NCBI GenBank assembly: GCA_002395065.1 | Contig: DGVS01000008.1 | Coordinates: 1 to 64,000 of the forward strand | Source: Caryophanales bacterium UBA4278 | Lineage (GTDB): Bacteria > Bacillota_I > Bacilli_A > RFN20 > CAG-826 | Direction: 5' to 3' | DNA length: 64,000 nucleotides | Shown here: in pieces, positions 15,043-23,855 of the stretch | How the letters are laid out: each line of letters begins with the position of its first letter | Numbering within the stretch: the stretch's first letter is position 1 | Program-made: the position numbers and the translations under genes | The notes under the pieces: generated by a model | Seen by the model: the letters and a program-made list of their open reading frames with translations, nothing else | Told to the model about the DNA's origin: nothing | Databases searched by the model: none

Positions 15043-16716
15043 ATGGAAAAGAAAATCGAACAGAAATTTAATGAATGGCTTAATTCAAGTGCTCTTTCAA
15101 AAGAAGAAAAGCAGGAATTAGAGTCAATCAAAGGAAACGAAAAAGAGATTACCGAAAGATTCATTAACGATCTAGAGTTTGGTACCGCTGGCTTACGTGG
15201 TGTTATGGCAATGGGCACAAACAGAATGAATCGCCACGTCATTAGACACGCCACTCAAGGTCTTGCAAACTTCTTATTATTAAAAGAAAAGAAGCCAAGC
15301 GTCGCTATTGCATATGATTCGAGACTAAATTCCGAACTGTTTGCTCACGAGGCTGCTCGCGTTTTAGCCGCCAATGGAATCAAAGTTCACATTTATCCAA
15401 GATTAATGCCTGTTCCAATGCTTTCCTATGCTGTTAGACAATTAAAAGCCTCAGCTGGTATTGTTGTTACTGCATCACACAACCCAAAGCAATACAACGG
15501 ATATAAAGTTTATGGACCAGACGGATGTCAAATGACAACCAGTAATGCCAATGCTGTTTTGGCTGAAATTAACAAAATCGATATGTTCGATGTTAAACTC
15601 ACAGAATTCGAAAATAACCTGCAAATCTCATATATTTCTAATGATTTAATTGAAAAATACTATAATTCTGTTCTTTCACAATCTATTGAAGGACCAGAAG
15701 AATCAGAGCGCATTTTAAAAGTTACATACACACCGCTTCATGGCGCTGGTTTTGTTCCTGTAACTACTGTTTTAAAACGTGATGGATTTAATTCCGTGGA
15801 TATTGTTGAAGAGCAAAAAGACCCAGATGGTAATTTTACAACTTGCCCATATCCAAATCCCGAAATACAAGAAGCTATGGATCTTGGAATGAAATTAATG
15901 CTTAAAAACGGAAACGACATTTTGGTCGCAACCGATCCGGATAGTGACAGAGCTGGAGTTGCTGTTAACAAAGACGGAAAAGCAACAATTTTAACTGGTA
16001 ACGAAATCGGTATTCTTCTATTTGATTTTATTTATCACGCACGTGTAAAACAAAATAAATTACCAAAGAATCCAATTGTTGTTAAATCAATTGTTTCTTC
16101 AAGCCTTATCAATTTGATGGGAGAAAAATTCGGTGTCAAAGTTGTTGATGTCTTAACCGGATTTAAATGGATTGGCGAACAACTCCTTCTATTAGAAGAA
16201 AAACACGAAGAATATCGTTATATCTTTGGTTTTGAAGAATCATATGGTTATTTAACAAACCCTGAGGTTCGCGATAAGGATGCTGTTAATGCTGTTCTGT
16301 TAATTGCAGAAATGGCGAACTACTATAAGCACAAAGGCTTAACTCTTATCGATCGTTTAAATGAGCTTTACAAAGAATTCGGGCCATACAAAACAAAAAC
16401 AATTTCTTATGAATTTCCAGGTTTAGAAGGCCAGGCTCGAATGAAGGAAATCATGAAAACACTTCGAGTCAAATCATTCTCACTATTCGATGATGTTGTC
16501 TCGGTGGGAGACTTCCAAACAAGTATTGAAAAATACAAAGACCATGAAGAACAAATACATCTTCCAAAGAGCGATGTCTTGAGATTTACATTACCAGAAC
16601 ACGAAACAATCATCTTCCGCCCATCTGGAACAGAACCAAAATTAAAAGCCTATATATTTGCCCAAGAAGGACACATACAGGCTTTAAATCAAAAGTTAGA
16701 TAAAATCTTAAAATAA
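15043..16716 (+). CDS. pgcA: Phosphoglucomutase/phosphomannomutase
   Basis: A 557-residue alpha-D-phosphohexomutase of the PgcA type, interconverting glucose 6- and 1-phosphate. The active-site serine loop VTASHNPKQYNGYK is near 145, the metal-binding DPDSDR near 303, the sugar-binding FEESYG near 400, and the phosphate-binding RPSGTEPKLK near 525. TTGGAG precedes the ATG, with TAAAAT further upstream. The reaction product feeds UDP-glucose synthesis and therefore GalE (17648) and the glycosyltransferases at 37203-40603. It meets the convergent hydrolase gene after only 14 bases, with no obvious terminator. Confidence 0.95.
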   Translation: MEKKIEQKFNEWLNSSALSKEEKQELESIKGNEKEITERFINDLEFGTAGLRGVMAMGTNRMNRHVIRHATQGLANFLLLKEKKPSVAIAYDSRLNSELFAHEAARVLAANGIKVHIYPRLMPVPMLSYAVRQLKASAGIVVTASHNPKQYNGYKVYGPDGCQMTTSNANAVLAEINKIDMFDVKLTEFENNLQISYISNDLIEKYYNSVLSQSIEGPEESERILKVTYTPLHGAGFVPVTTVLKRDGFNSVDIVEEQKDPDGNFTTCPYPNPEIQEAMDLGMKLMLKNGNDILVATDPDSDRAGVAVNKDGKATILTGNEIGILLFDFIYHARVKQNKLPKNPIVVKSIVSSSLINLMGEKFGVKVVDVLTGFKWIGEQLLLLEEKHEEYRYIFGFEESYGYLTNPEVRDKDAVNAVLLIAEMANYYKHKGLTLIDRLNELYKEFGPYKTKTISYEFPGLEGQARMKEIMKTLRVKSFSLFDDVVSVGDFQTSIEKYKDHEEQIHLPKSDVLRFTLPEHETIIFRPSGTEPKLKAYIFAQEGHIQALNQKLDKILK

Positions 16717-16730
16717 CAGGTAAAACTTAA

Positions 16731-17648
16731 CTATTTTGTAATAAATTTGAGAACATCATCATAAACTTGTTGGTGTTCTTTTTCATTTAAAATTTCGTGT
16801 CTCATGTGTGGATAAACATGCAATTCAACATCTTTAATCCCGAGTTTTTGATACTGTTTATAAAGGGCACGTGGTCCTTTTCCGAATGCACCACAAGCAT
16901 CATCTTCACCAGCAATAATAAGAATGTGATTATCTGGCGAAATCTTTTTCAAGAACTTCTTGTTAAATAAACGGGCATTACCTTTTAAAAGTTCGCGGTA
17001 GAAAATACGGCTTGAGCCATAACCACACATTGGGTCGGCACAATACTTTTGAACGTTCTCTTCGTTATAACTTAACCAATCATTCGGCGTTTTACGGTCT
17101 TTCACGGATTTAACGTATGCACCGATCGAGAGGCTTTCCATAAGCTTGGCTTTTTCAAATTGATTCTTCTTAGAACATGTCCATTTTCCAATTTTTGCAC
17201 CAAACTTAAAGAGAAGTTTTGCGTTTGGTCCATTTGATCCGCAAATAACAATTTTGTCGGCATCATGGGTGAATCTTTGAACAAAATCTTGAACAATAAA
17301 CGATCCCATAGAATGCCCAAAAACAACAACTGGTAATTTGGTTGTCTTACGAACCTTTCGAACAATATCGTCAACAATTCGAACAGTTTTTGAGAAGAAA
17401 GATGAAGGAACGATTCCAAGTTTCTTTCCGTTTTCAGAGTTTAAACCTTGACCATAATGGTCAACACAGAAAACGTTGAAACCGTTTTTATTTAAGAATT
17501 GAGCAAAATCATCATAACGTTCAGCGTATTCTTCCATGCCTGTAACAATAACAACGTTTCCAACAGGTTTTTCGGCACTCCAGGTATAACCACGAAGCAC
17601 ATCTCCGTTTACTGATTTAATTGAATATAAACTTTTCTTCATAATCAT
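16731..17648 (-). CDS. Alpha/beta hydrolase, lysophospholipase/monoglyceride lipase-like
   Basis: A 305-residue serine hydrolase of the monoacylglycerol lipase/lysophospholipase (PldB, Hydrolase_4) type. The oxyanion segment DHYGQGLNS is near 70 and the nucleophile elbow FGHSMGS near 110. The acid is probably in AGEDDACG near 247 and the catalytic His in MRHEILNE near 283. No signal peptide is present, so it is cytoplasmic. The first ATG overlaps the galE stop (TAATG), but the second ATG (17642), 8 bases after GAGGAG, may be the true start. The substrate is unproven. Confidence 0.85.
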   Translation of the reverse strand: MIMKKSLYSIKSVNGDVLRGYTWSAEKPVGNVVIVTGMEEYAERYDDFAQFLNKNGFNVFCVDHYGQGLNSENGKKLGIVPSSFFSKTVRIVDDIVRKVRKTTKLPVVVFGHSMGSFIVQDFVQRFTHDADKIVICGSNGPNAKLLFKFGAKIGKWTCSKKNQFEKAKLMESLSIGAYVKSVKDRKTPNDWLSYNEENVQKYCADPMCGYGSSRIFYRELLKGNARLFNKKFLKKISPDNHILIIAGEDDACGAFGKGPRALYKQYQKLGIKDVELHVYPHMRHEILNEKEHQQVYDDVLKFITK

Positions 17649-18667
17649 TACTCCTCATAACCTTTTGGGTTGTTTCTTTGCCAATTCCAAGAATCACGAC
17701 AACAATCGACAATATTAAATTCAGTTTTGAAGCCGATTTCTTTAAACGCTTTATCAGCGTTAGCGTAACACTCGGGAATGTCTCCCGCTCGGCGTGGTGC
17801 GACTCGATAATTGATTTTTATATTGTTTGCTTTCTCAAATGCATGAACAAGTTCGAAAACAGACGTTCCTACTCCGGTACCAAGGTTATAAATAACTAAT
17901 CCCGGTTTCTCTTCTAATTTCTTTAAAGTGAGTAGGTGTCCATGAGCTAAATCAACGACATGGATATAATCTCTAATACAGGTGCCGTCAGGGGTATCAT
18001 AATCATCTCCAAAAATATTTAAAACAGGAAGTTTCCCAACGGCAACTTGTGTAACATACGGCATTAAATTGTTTGGAATTCCCTGTGGATCTTCACCCAT
18101 TAATCCGGACTTATGAGCTCCAATTGGGTTAAAATATCGGAGAATTGCAATGTTATATGACGGATCTTTCTTGGCTAAATCCTGAAGCAAATACTCGATT
18201 CTTACTTTAGTCTCTGCATATGGGTTTGTTGTTTCACCGATTGGATCGGTTTCCACAATTGGAACTTTTTTAGGGTTTCCATAAACCGTGGCAGAAGATG
18301 AAAAGACAATATTTTTACATCCGTATTTTTCCATAACTTTCAAAAGAACTTTGGTAGAACCAATGTTGTTATCAAAATATAAATCTGGTTTTTGAACAGA
18401 TTCACCAACTGCTTTTAATCCGGCAAAATGAATCACTGCAAAAATATTGTGACTAGAGAAAACTTTATCTAAGGCCTCTTCATCACGAACATCTAATTTG
18501 ATAAATTCTGGTCTTAGACCAGTTAATTTTTCAATTCGATTTAATACTTCAACTTTGGCGTTACAAAGATTATCGACAATAACTGGCTTATAATTGTTTT
18601 CAATAAGCTGAACAACTGTGTGGGAACCAATATATCCCATTCCACCGGTAACAAGAATTTCTTTCAT
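17648..18667 (-). CDS. galE: UDP-glucose 4-epimerase
   Basis: A 339-residue short-chain dehydrogenase of the extended type. The NAD-binding motif TGGMGYIGSHT is at residues 7-17, the catalytic Ser/Thr region is SSSATVYG, and the catalytic Tyr-x3-Lys is YAETK near 150. It makes UDP-galactose for surface glycans. The start overlaps the gatB stop (ATGA) and ATTGGAG lies upstream, so it is at the end of the gat transcript or coupled to it. Confidence 0.95.
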   Translation of the reverse strand: MKEILVTGGMGYIGSHTVVQLIENNYKPVIVDNLCNAKVEVLNRIEKLTGLRPEFIKLDVRDEEALDKVFSSHNIFAVIHFAGLKAVGESVQKPDLYFDNNIGSTKVLLKVMEKYGCKNIVFSSSATVYGNPKKVPIVETDPIGETTNPYAETKVRIEYLLQDLAKKDPSYNIAILRYFNPIGAHKSGLMGEDPQGIPNNLMPYVTQVAVGKLPVLNIFGDDYDTPDGTCIRDYIHVVDLAHGHLLTLKKLEEKPGLVIYNLGTGVGTSVFELVHAFEKANNIKINYRVAPRRAGDIPECYANADKAFKEIGFKTEFNIVDCCRDSWNWQRNNPKGYEE

Positions 18668-20097
18668 TTTCTATTCTCCAATTCTTTTAAAAGTATTTCA
18701 GAAGTCATTTTTGGATTAACCTTGCCTTGTGTTTTCTTCATAACTTGTCCAACCATGAAGCCAAGTGCGCGGTCTTTTCCTTCTTTATAATCTTTGATTG
18801 ATTGAGGGTTTTCATTTAAAACCTCGTTGATCACATTTTTAATAAATGATTCATCGGATATTTGTGATGAAATACCCAAGATTTGACGAGCTTTTTGAGC
18901 ATCACACTTCTCTTCAACCATTTTTCCAAAAATTGCTTTTGCTTGGTTGGAAGAGACTTCATTTTTCTCAATGATTGCCACGAGGCTCACAAGTTGTTCT
19001 GGTCTAAGAGGGAACTCATTAATTGAAACGTTGTTCTTGTTTAAATATGAGAGAACATCAACATTCATCCAGTTAGCTAATATCTTGTATTGTTTTGTGA
19101 GCTTAGCACACTTGTCATAATAAACAGAAATATCTTTGTCACTTACTAAAAGTGAAGCATCATATTCATTGAGCTTAAATTCATTTAAATATCGTTCTTT
19201 TTTACTTTCAGCAAGTTCCGGACACGAAGCAATCGCATCATCAACAAACTGATCAGAAAGTTTAATTGGGATAATGTTCGGTTCTGGGAAATACTTATAG
19301 TCAACCGAATCAGTTTTTAAACGCATGGCGATTGTAGTTTTTGTTTCATCATCATATCGACGTGTTTCCTGAACCACCTGACCACCGCTTTCAATGATTT
19401 CTTTTTGACGTTTTACTTCATAGTCAATCGCGTTTTTCACATAAGAAATCGAGTTGATGTTTTTAACTTCAACTTTTGTTCCAAATTGTTTGCTTCCTTC
19501 AGGGCGAATTGAGACGTTAACGTCACAACGAAGAGAACCTTCTTCCATTTTTCCATCACTGACTTCCGAGAAAACTACAATTGAACGAATAGTTTCAACA
19601 TATTTCATCGCTTCTTCGCCAGATCTAATTTCTGGTTTTGAAACAATTTCAATTAACGGTGTTCCAGCACGATTATAGTTCAGTAAGGTAAAATTCTTAA
19701 AGTGAAGTTGTTTACATGTGTCTTCTTCAATATGAAGACGCTCAATACCAATACGTTTTCTTTGACCATTAACAACGATTTCGAGATAACCCTCAGATCC
19801 AATTGGTCTTCTATCCTGTGTGATTTGATATCCCTTTGGAAGGTCACTATAGAAATAATTTTTACGATCAAAATGTAATTCGTGATCAATGTTCATATGT
19901 AAAGCGTTCGACACACGTATCGCATAAATTACCGCCTCTTTATTCACCACAGGCATTGTTCCTGGGAATCCTAAATCAAGAGGCACGGTCTGTGTGTTTG
20001 CTTCTTTACCATAGGTAACTGGCGCGGAAGAAAACATTTTACTTTTTGTCTTTAATTCAACGTGAATTTCAAGTCCAATAACTGGTTCAAAGTTCAT
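18664..20097 (-). CDS. gatB: Asp/Glu-tRNA amidotransferase subunit B
   Basis: A 477-residue GatB, the kinase and tRNA-binding subunit of the GatCAB complex, which converts Glu-tRNA(Gln) or Asp-tRNA(Asn) to the amidated form. The N-terminal motif GLEIHVELKTKSKMFS is near residue 5, DFNRAGTPLIEI is represented by LNYNRAGTPLIEIVS near 140, and the C-terminal YqeY-like tail is present from about 325. GAAAGGAGAA precedes the ATG. The gene ends in TGA, overlapping the galE start. An asnS gene is present at 28776, so the complex probably serves Gln-tRNA. Confidence 0.97.
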   Translation of the reverse strand: MNFEPVIGLEIHVELKTKSKMFSSAPVTYGKEANTQTVPLDLGFPGTMPVVNKEAVIYAIRVSNALHMNIDHELHFDRKNYFYSDLPKGYQITQDRRPIGSEGYLEIVVNGQRKRIGIERLHIEEDTCKQLHFKNFTLLNYNRAGTPLIEIVSKPEIRSGEEAMKYVETIRSIVVFSEVSDGKMEEGSLRCDVNVSIRPEGSKQFGTKVEVKNINSISYVKNAIDYEVKRQKEIIESGGQVVQETRRYDDETKTTIAMRLKTDSVDYKYFPEPNIIPIKLSDQFVDDAIASCPELAESKKERYLNEFKLNEYDASLLVSDKDISVYYDKCAKLTKQYKILANWMNVDVLSYLNKNNVSINEFPLRPEQLVSLVAIIEKNEVSSNQAKAIFGKMVEEKCDAQKARQILGISSQISDESFIKNVINEVLNENPQSIKDYKEGKDRALGFMVGQVMKKTQGKVNPKMTSEILLKELENRK

Positions 20098-20099
20098 TG

Positions 20100-21554
20100 T
20101 TATTCTCCTTTCGCCACTAAATTCTTTAATCCGGTATGCTTTTCAAGTTCAAAAGCCATTTGTAAAACTTGTTTATCTTCAAAAGCACGACCAGTGATAT
20201 TTGCTCCAAATGGCATTCCGTCTTTAATGCCGATTGGAAGAGTAATTGATGGAAGTCCAGCAAAATTAGCAATAACCAAATGGTTATCTGCAATTAAATA
20301 TTCATTAGAAAGCCGATCACTTGCTTCACCAACCTTTGGAGCAATAGAAGGTGCAGCAGGGCAATAAATGAAATCGTAGTCTTTTAACACGTTGTTCACA
20401 GCATCAACAATAACGCGTCTATTCTTCTGGGCGCGTAAAAATAAGTCGTTTTGGTTTTCTTTCATTAAAGCGAAATTGCCAATAATAAAGCGTCTCTTAA
20501 TAAGTTCACTAAAACCATTTGTTCGAGCTTGTGTAACAACATCTTCAAACGTTGCACCATTGTAGTAAGGACCAAATTTAATACCATCTAAATTTGCATT
20601 GTTTGATGTTGCTTCAGCACAGGAAATAACGAAATATGTTGGGAATAGTGAAGACAAAATTTTCTCGTCAATATCCACATAATCTACAGCAAAACCCGCA
20701 TCTTTTAGTGATTTAACAGTTTCATTAAATTTGTCTAAAACTGTCTTATCAGAGATTGAATTCAAAATGCCTTTTATAACAGCAACTTTTGTTTTTGGAT
20801 TAATTTTCTCAATCTCATCTGTATAATCATCAATAGGTCTAACACTTGATGTTGAATCTTTATCATCATGACCAGCCAAAGCATTTAAAACATAGGCGGA
20901 ATCTTTAACGTTTCTTGCGAAAATTCCAACAGTATCTAAAGAAGGCGCAAATGGAAATAAGCCATATCTAGAAATCAAAGACCATGTTGGCTTAAATCCA
21001 ACAAGACCAGCATAAGAAGCTGGCTTTCTTGTTGAGTCGCCAGTATCGCTTCCAAGAGCAAATGGAACATAACCATCCGCGGTACAAGCAGCAGATCCAC
21101 ATGAGGATCCACCAACAAGTCTTTTGTGCGAACGATCATGTGGGTTAAACGTCATGCCCAAATGTCCACTAGTACCAGTTCCACCCATCGCAAGTTCGTC
21201 AAGTGTGACCTTACCAATAGCAACAGCTTTAGCCTCTTTTAGTTTTTCAACAACAGTAGCATCAAAAACAGGAACATATCCTTTTAAAATATTGCTACTT
21301 GCTGTTGTTGGGATATCCTTTGTTGAAAAGTTATCTTTGATAACAAATGGAATTCCCCAAAGAGGATTATTTACTTCTGGTTCTTTTAAAGAAGCGGCAA
21401 ATTCAAGGGCTTCTTTTTCCATAATATATTCAAAAGCGTTATTGGAATCTTTTTTAGCTAAAATTAAAGCTTCTTCAGCAAGTTGAAGAGGAGTAACTTT
21501 TTTACTAACAAGAAGAGCGTGGAGCTCATCAATCGATAAGCCGCGGTACGTCAT
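20100..21554 (-). CDS. gatA: Asp/Glu-tRNA amidotransferase subunit A
   Basis: A 484-residue amidase-signature enzyme that releases ammonia from glutamine for GatB. The Ser-cisSer-Lys triad is visible: FVIKDNF supplies Lys near 77, the first Ser is in VGGSSCGSAA near 150, and GSDTGDSTRKPAS near 170 carries the nucleophile. GSDTGDS replaces the commoner GSDTGGS, a change also found in mollicute-type GatA. The start overlaps the gatC stop (ATGA), and AAAGGTGG is upstream. Confidence 0.97.
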   Translation of the reverse strand: MTYRGLSIDELHALLVSKKVTPLQLAEEALILAKKDSNNAFEYIMEKEALEFAASLKEPEVNNPLWGIPFVIKDNFSTKDIPTTASSNILKGYVPVFDATVVEKLKEAKAVAIGKVTLDELAMGGTGTSGHLGMTFNPHDRSHKRLVGGSSCGSAACTADGYVPFALGSDTGDSTRKPASYAGLVGFKPTWSLISRYGLFPFAPSLDTVGIFARNVKDSAYVLNALAGHDDKDSTSSVRPIDDYTDEIEKINPKTKVAVIKGILNSISDKTVLDKFNETVKSLKDAGFAVDYVDIDEKILSSLFPTYFVISCAEATSNNANLDGIKFGPYYNGATFEDVVTQARTNGFSELIKRRFIIGNFALMKENQNDLFLRAQKNRRVIVDAVNNVLKDYDFIYCPAAPSIAPKVGEASDRLSNEYLIADNHLVIANFAGLPSITLPIGIKDGMPFGANITGRAFEDKQVLQMAFELEKHTGLKNLVAKGE

Positions 21555-21847
21555 AAAACCACCTTTGGCAATTTGATTTGCCCACCAATTTTGTTGTTAG
21601 CATTTCTTAGAGCCTCTTCTCGTGGAAGCGGAGTTGTTGGAACATCTTCTCTCATGACAGAGGTTGAAACTTCGAACGGAAAAATCATTTGCTCTGTTTT
21701 ATCTAGTTCTTTGTTTTCTCCAATAATCTTCATTTGAGCGACAACGATGTCGAATTCTTGTAGAAGTGTTTCATATTGCTCTTCGGACATATCAAAAAGT
21801 AACCCATGAGCAGCCTGTTTTAAGATTTCAATATTGTACTCTTTCAT
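21551..21847 (-). CDS. gatC: Asp/Glu-tRNA amidotransferase subunit C
   Basis: A 98-residue GatC, the small subunit that wraps GatA and GatB. The N-terminus MKEYNIEILKQAAHGLLFDMS and the C-terminal basic end fit the family. The open frame extends back to 21898 inside ligA, but ATG 21847 is the family-like start. There is no Shine-Dalgarno sequence at normal spacing; GGAG is 16 bases away and TAATAT lies 10 bases before the ATG. Confidence 0.88.
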   Translation of the reverse strand: MKEYNIEILKQAAHGLLFDMSEEQYETLLQEFDIVVAQMKIIGENKELDKTEQMIFPFEVSTSVMREDVPTTPLPREEALRNANNKIGGQIKLPKVVL

Positions 21848-21860
21848 AATGTTAAAAATA

Positions 21861-23855
21861 TTACTCCATTTGAAGTAATTCTTCAAACTCTTCCTCATTT
21901 AATGTTTTGATACCAAGTTCTCTAGCTTTATCGAGTTTTGACCCGGCCTCTACACCATAAATAACAAAATCTGTTTTCTTTGAGACAGAACCGGCGACTT
22001 TTGCACCAATGTTTTCTAAAAGGTCTGTCGCTTCTTTTCTTCCATACTTTGATAGCGTTCCGGTAAGAACGATTGTTTTACCAAAGAATGGAGAATTTTC
22101 GTTTGTTAAATTAACGCCTAAATAATTGAAATTAAGTCCGTTTTGCCTGAGATTTTCAATCAAAACTCGATTATTTTCATCATGGAAATATTCATAAATT
22201 GATTTTGCAGAAACTGGCCCTAAATCAGGCACATTTAATAATTCTTCTTCAGTTAGTTCAAAGAAACGGTCCAGTGTTCCAAAGCGTTTTGCTAATACTT
22301 TGGCGGTCTTTTCACCAACCTCTTTAATGCCAAGCCCAAACAACAATCTTTCAAGTGAATTCGATTTTGATTTCTCGATCGCTTCTAAAAGATTGTCGGT
22401 AGATTTCTTTTGCCAACCTTCACGATTAAGAATCTCGTCTCGATATTGTTTGAGTTTATAAATGGAGTCAATAGTCGAGATGAATCCCTCGTTGAAGAAT
22501 TCTTCGCAGACTTTCTCACCAAGATTCTCAATGTCCATGGCGTTTCTTGAGGCAAAGTGAATTAAACCTTCTATTTTCTTTGCTGGGCATTTTGGATTAA
22601 CACAGAAATGCATTGCATCTTTTCTAACTAATGGAGCGCCACAAACTGGACACACGCTTGCCATGACAAATGGTCTCTCTGTTCCATCTCGTTTCTCAGG
22701 GAGAGGACGCACCACTTCAGGAATAACATCTCCAGCCTTTCTTAAAACAATGAAATCGCCAATTCGAAGATCTTTTTCAATGACGAAATCCTCATTATGA
22801 AGTGTCGCTCTTTGCACAACCGAACCAGCGACTCTCGTTGGTGCGATGACGGCGTTTGGAGTAATTTTCCCTGTTCTGCCAACAGTAAAAATAATGTCTT
22901 CTAATTTTGTTACAACTTCTTCTGGAGGGAACTTATAAGCAATTGCCCATTTTGGGGTTTTAGCGGTGTATCCAAGAACGTCGTATTTGGTTATGTCGTT
23001 AACTTTGATGACAATTCCGTCAATATCATAAGCAAGGTTTGGGCGCTTTTCTGTATATTCAGCGACATAAGCCAAAACTTCTTCAATGCCGTTACAAATT
23101 CTGCGCTCTTTGTTTGTTCTAAATCCGATTTTCTCAATATAATTGAGAGCATCACTATGTTTTTTAAATCCAAGTTCATCGGCGTTGACGAGATAATACC
23201 AGAATGCTTCCAGTTTTCTTGATGCAGCAATCGATGAATCGAGTTGTCTAATTGATCCTGCTGCCGCGTTACGAGCGTTCGCAAGAAGAACTTCGTGGTT
23301 TGCTTCTCTTTCAGCATTAAGATCATGGAGTGTTTTCTTAGACATATAAACTTCTCCACGAACTTCAAAAGGTTTATCTTGAACAACTTGTGTTGGAATA
23401 GATTTAATCGTTAACACATTGTTTGTAACATCTTCGCCAGTGTTTCCGTCTCCGCGTGTTGCAGCATAGTTCAAGTGGCCATCAACATAATCTAAAGACA
23501 TCGCAAGACCGTCGATTTTCATTTCGCACATGTACTCAACTTTATCTCCGCCAATAACATCACGAACCTTGCGGTCAAAATCTCTTAAATCATCTTCATT
23601 AAACGCATTGGCTAATGAAAGCATCATTCTTTTATGTTGGATCTTTTTAAATTCGGACAAAACTTTTCCGCCCACTCTTTGTGTTGGTGAAAAAGGCGTC
23701 ACAAGCTCAGGGTGTTCCTTTTCAATCATAATGAGTTCGTTCATCAAACGATCATACTCACTATCTGGTACGCTTGGGTTATCTAAAACATAGTATTCAT
23801 AGTTATATTGCTCAAGAAGTTTTGTAATCTCTTGAGCTCTCTCTTTTGGACTCAT
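21861..23855 (-). CDS. ligA: NAD-dependent DNA ligase
   Basis: A 664-residue LigA that seals nicks using NAD. The domain order is complete: Ia and adenylation domain with the lysine in CEMKIDGLAMSL near 113, OB-fold, four-Cys zinc finger (CPVC with CVNPKC, near 400-425), helix-hairpin-helix repeats (about 430-570), and a C-terminal BRCT domain (FGKTIVLTGTLSKYGR onward). The start overlaps the pcrA stop (ATGA), and GGGAGGAATTGAAGC supplies the ribosome-binding site. Confidence 0.98.
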   Translation of the reverse strand: MSPKERAQEITKLLEQYNYEYYVLDNPSVPDSEYDRLMNELIMIEKEHPELVTPFSPTQRVGGKVLSEFKKIQHKRMMLSLANAFNEDDLRDFDRKVRDVIGGDKVEYMCEMKIDGLAMSLDYVDGHLNYAATRGDGNTGEDVTNNVLTIKSIPTQVVQDKPFEVRGEVYMSKKTLHDLNAEREANHEVLLANARNAAAGSIRQLDSSIAASRKLEAFWYYLVNADELGFKKHSDALNYIEKIGFRTNKERRICNGIEEVLAYVAEYTEKRPNLAYDIDGIVIKVNDITKYDVLGYTAKTPKWAIAYKFPPEEVVTKLEDIIFTVGRTGKITPNAVIAPTRVAGSVVQRATLHNEDFVIEKDLRIGDFIVLRKAGDVIPEVVRPLPEKRDGTERPFVMASVCPVCGAPLVRKDAMHFCVNPKCPAKKIEGLIHFASRNAMDIENLGEKVCEEFFNEGFISTIDSIYKLKQYRDEILNREGWQKKSTDNLLEAIEKSKSNSLERLLFGLGIKEVGEKTAKVLAKRFGTLDRFFELTEEELLNVPDLGPVSAKSIYEYFHDENNRVLIENLRQNGLNFNYLGVNLTNENSPFFGKTIVLTGTLSKYGRKEATDLLENIGAKVAGSVSKKTDFVIYGVEAGSKLDKARELGIKTLNEEEFEELLQME

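Noticed and set aside
21124..21486. Plus-strand frame of 120 codons opposite gatA
   Set aside because: Antisense to conserved amidase sequence with no ribosome-binding site.
20100..21554. GatA as catalytically dead because of GSDTGDS
   Set aside because: The Lys, cis-Ser and nucleophilic Ser positions are intact. The changed Gly to Asp is a tolerated variant known in mollicute-type GatA.
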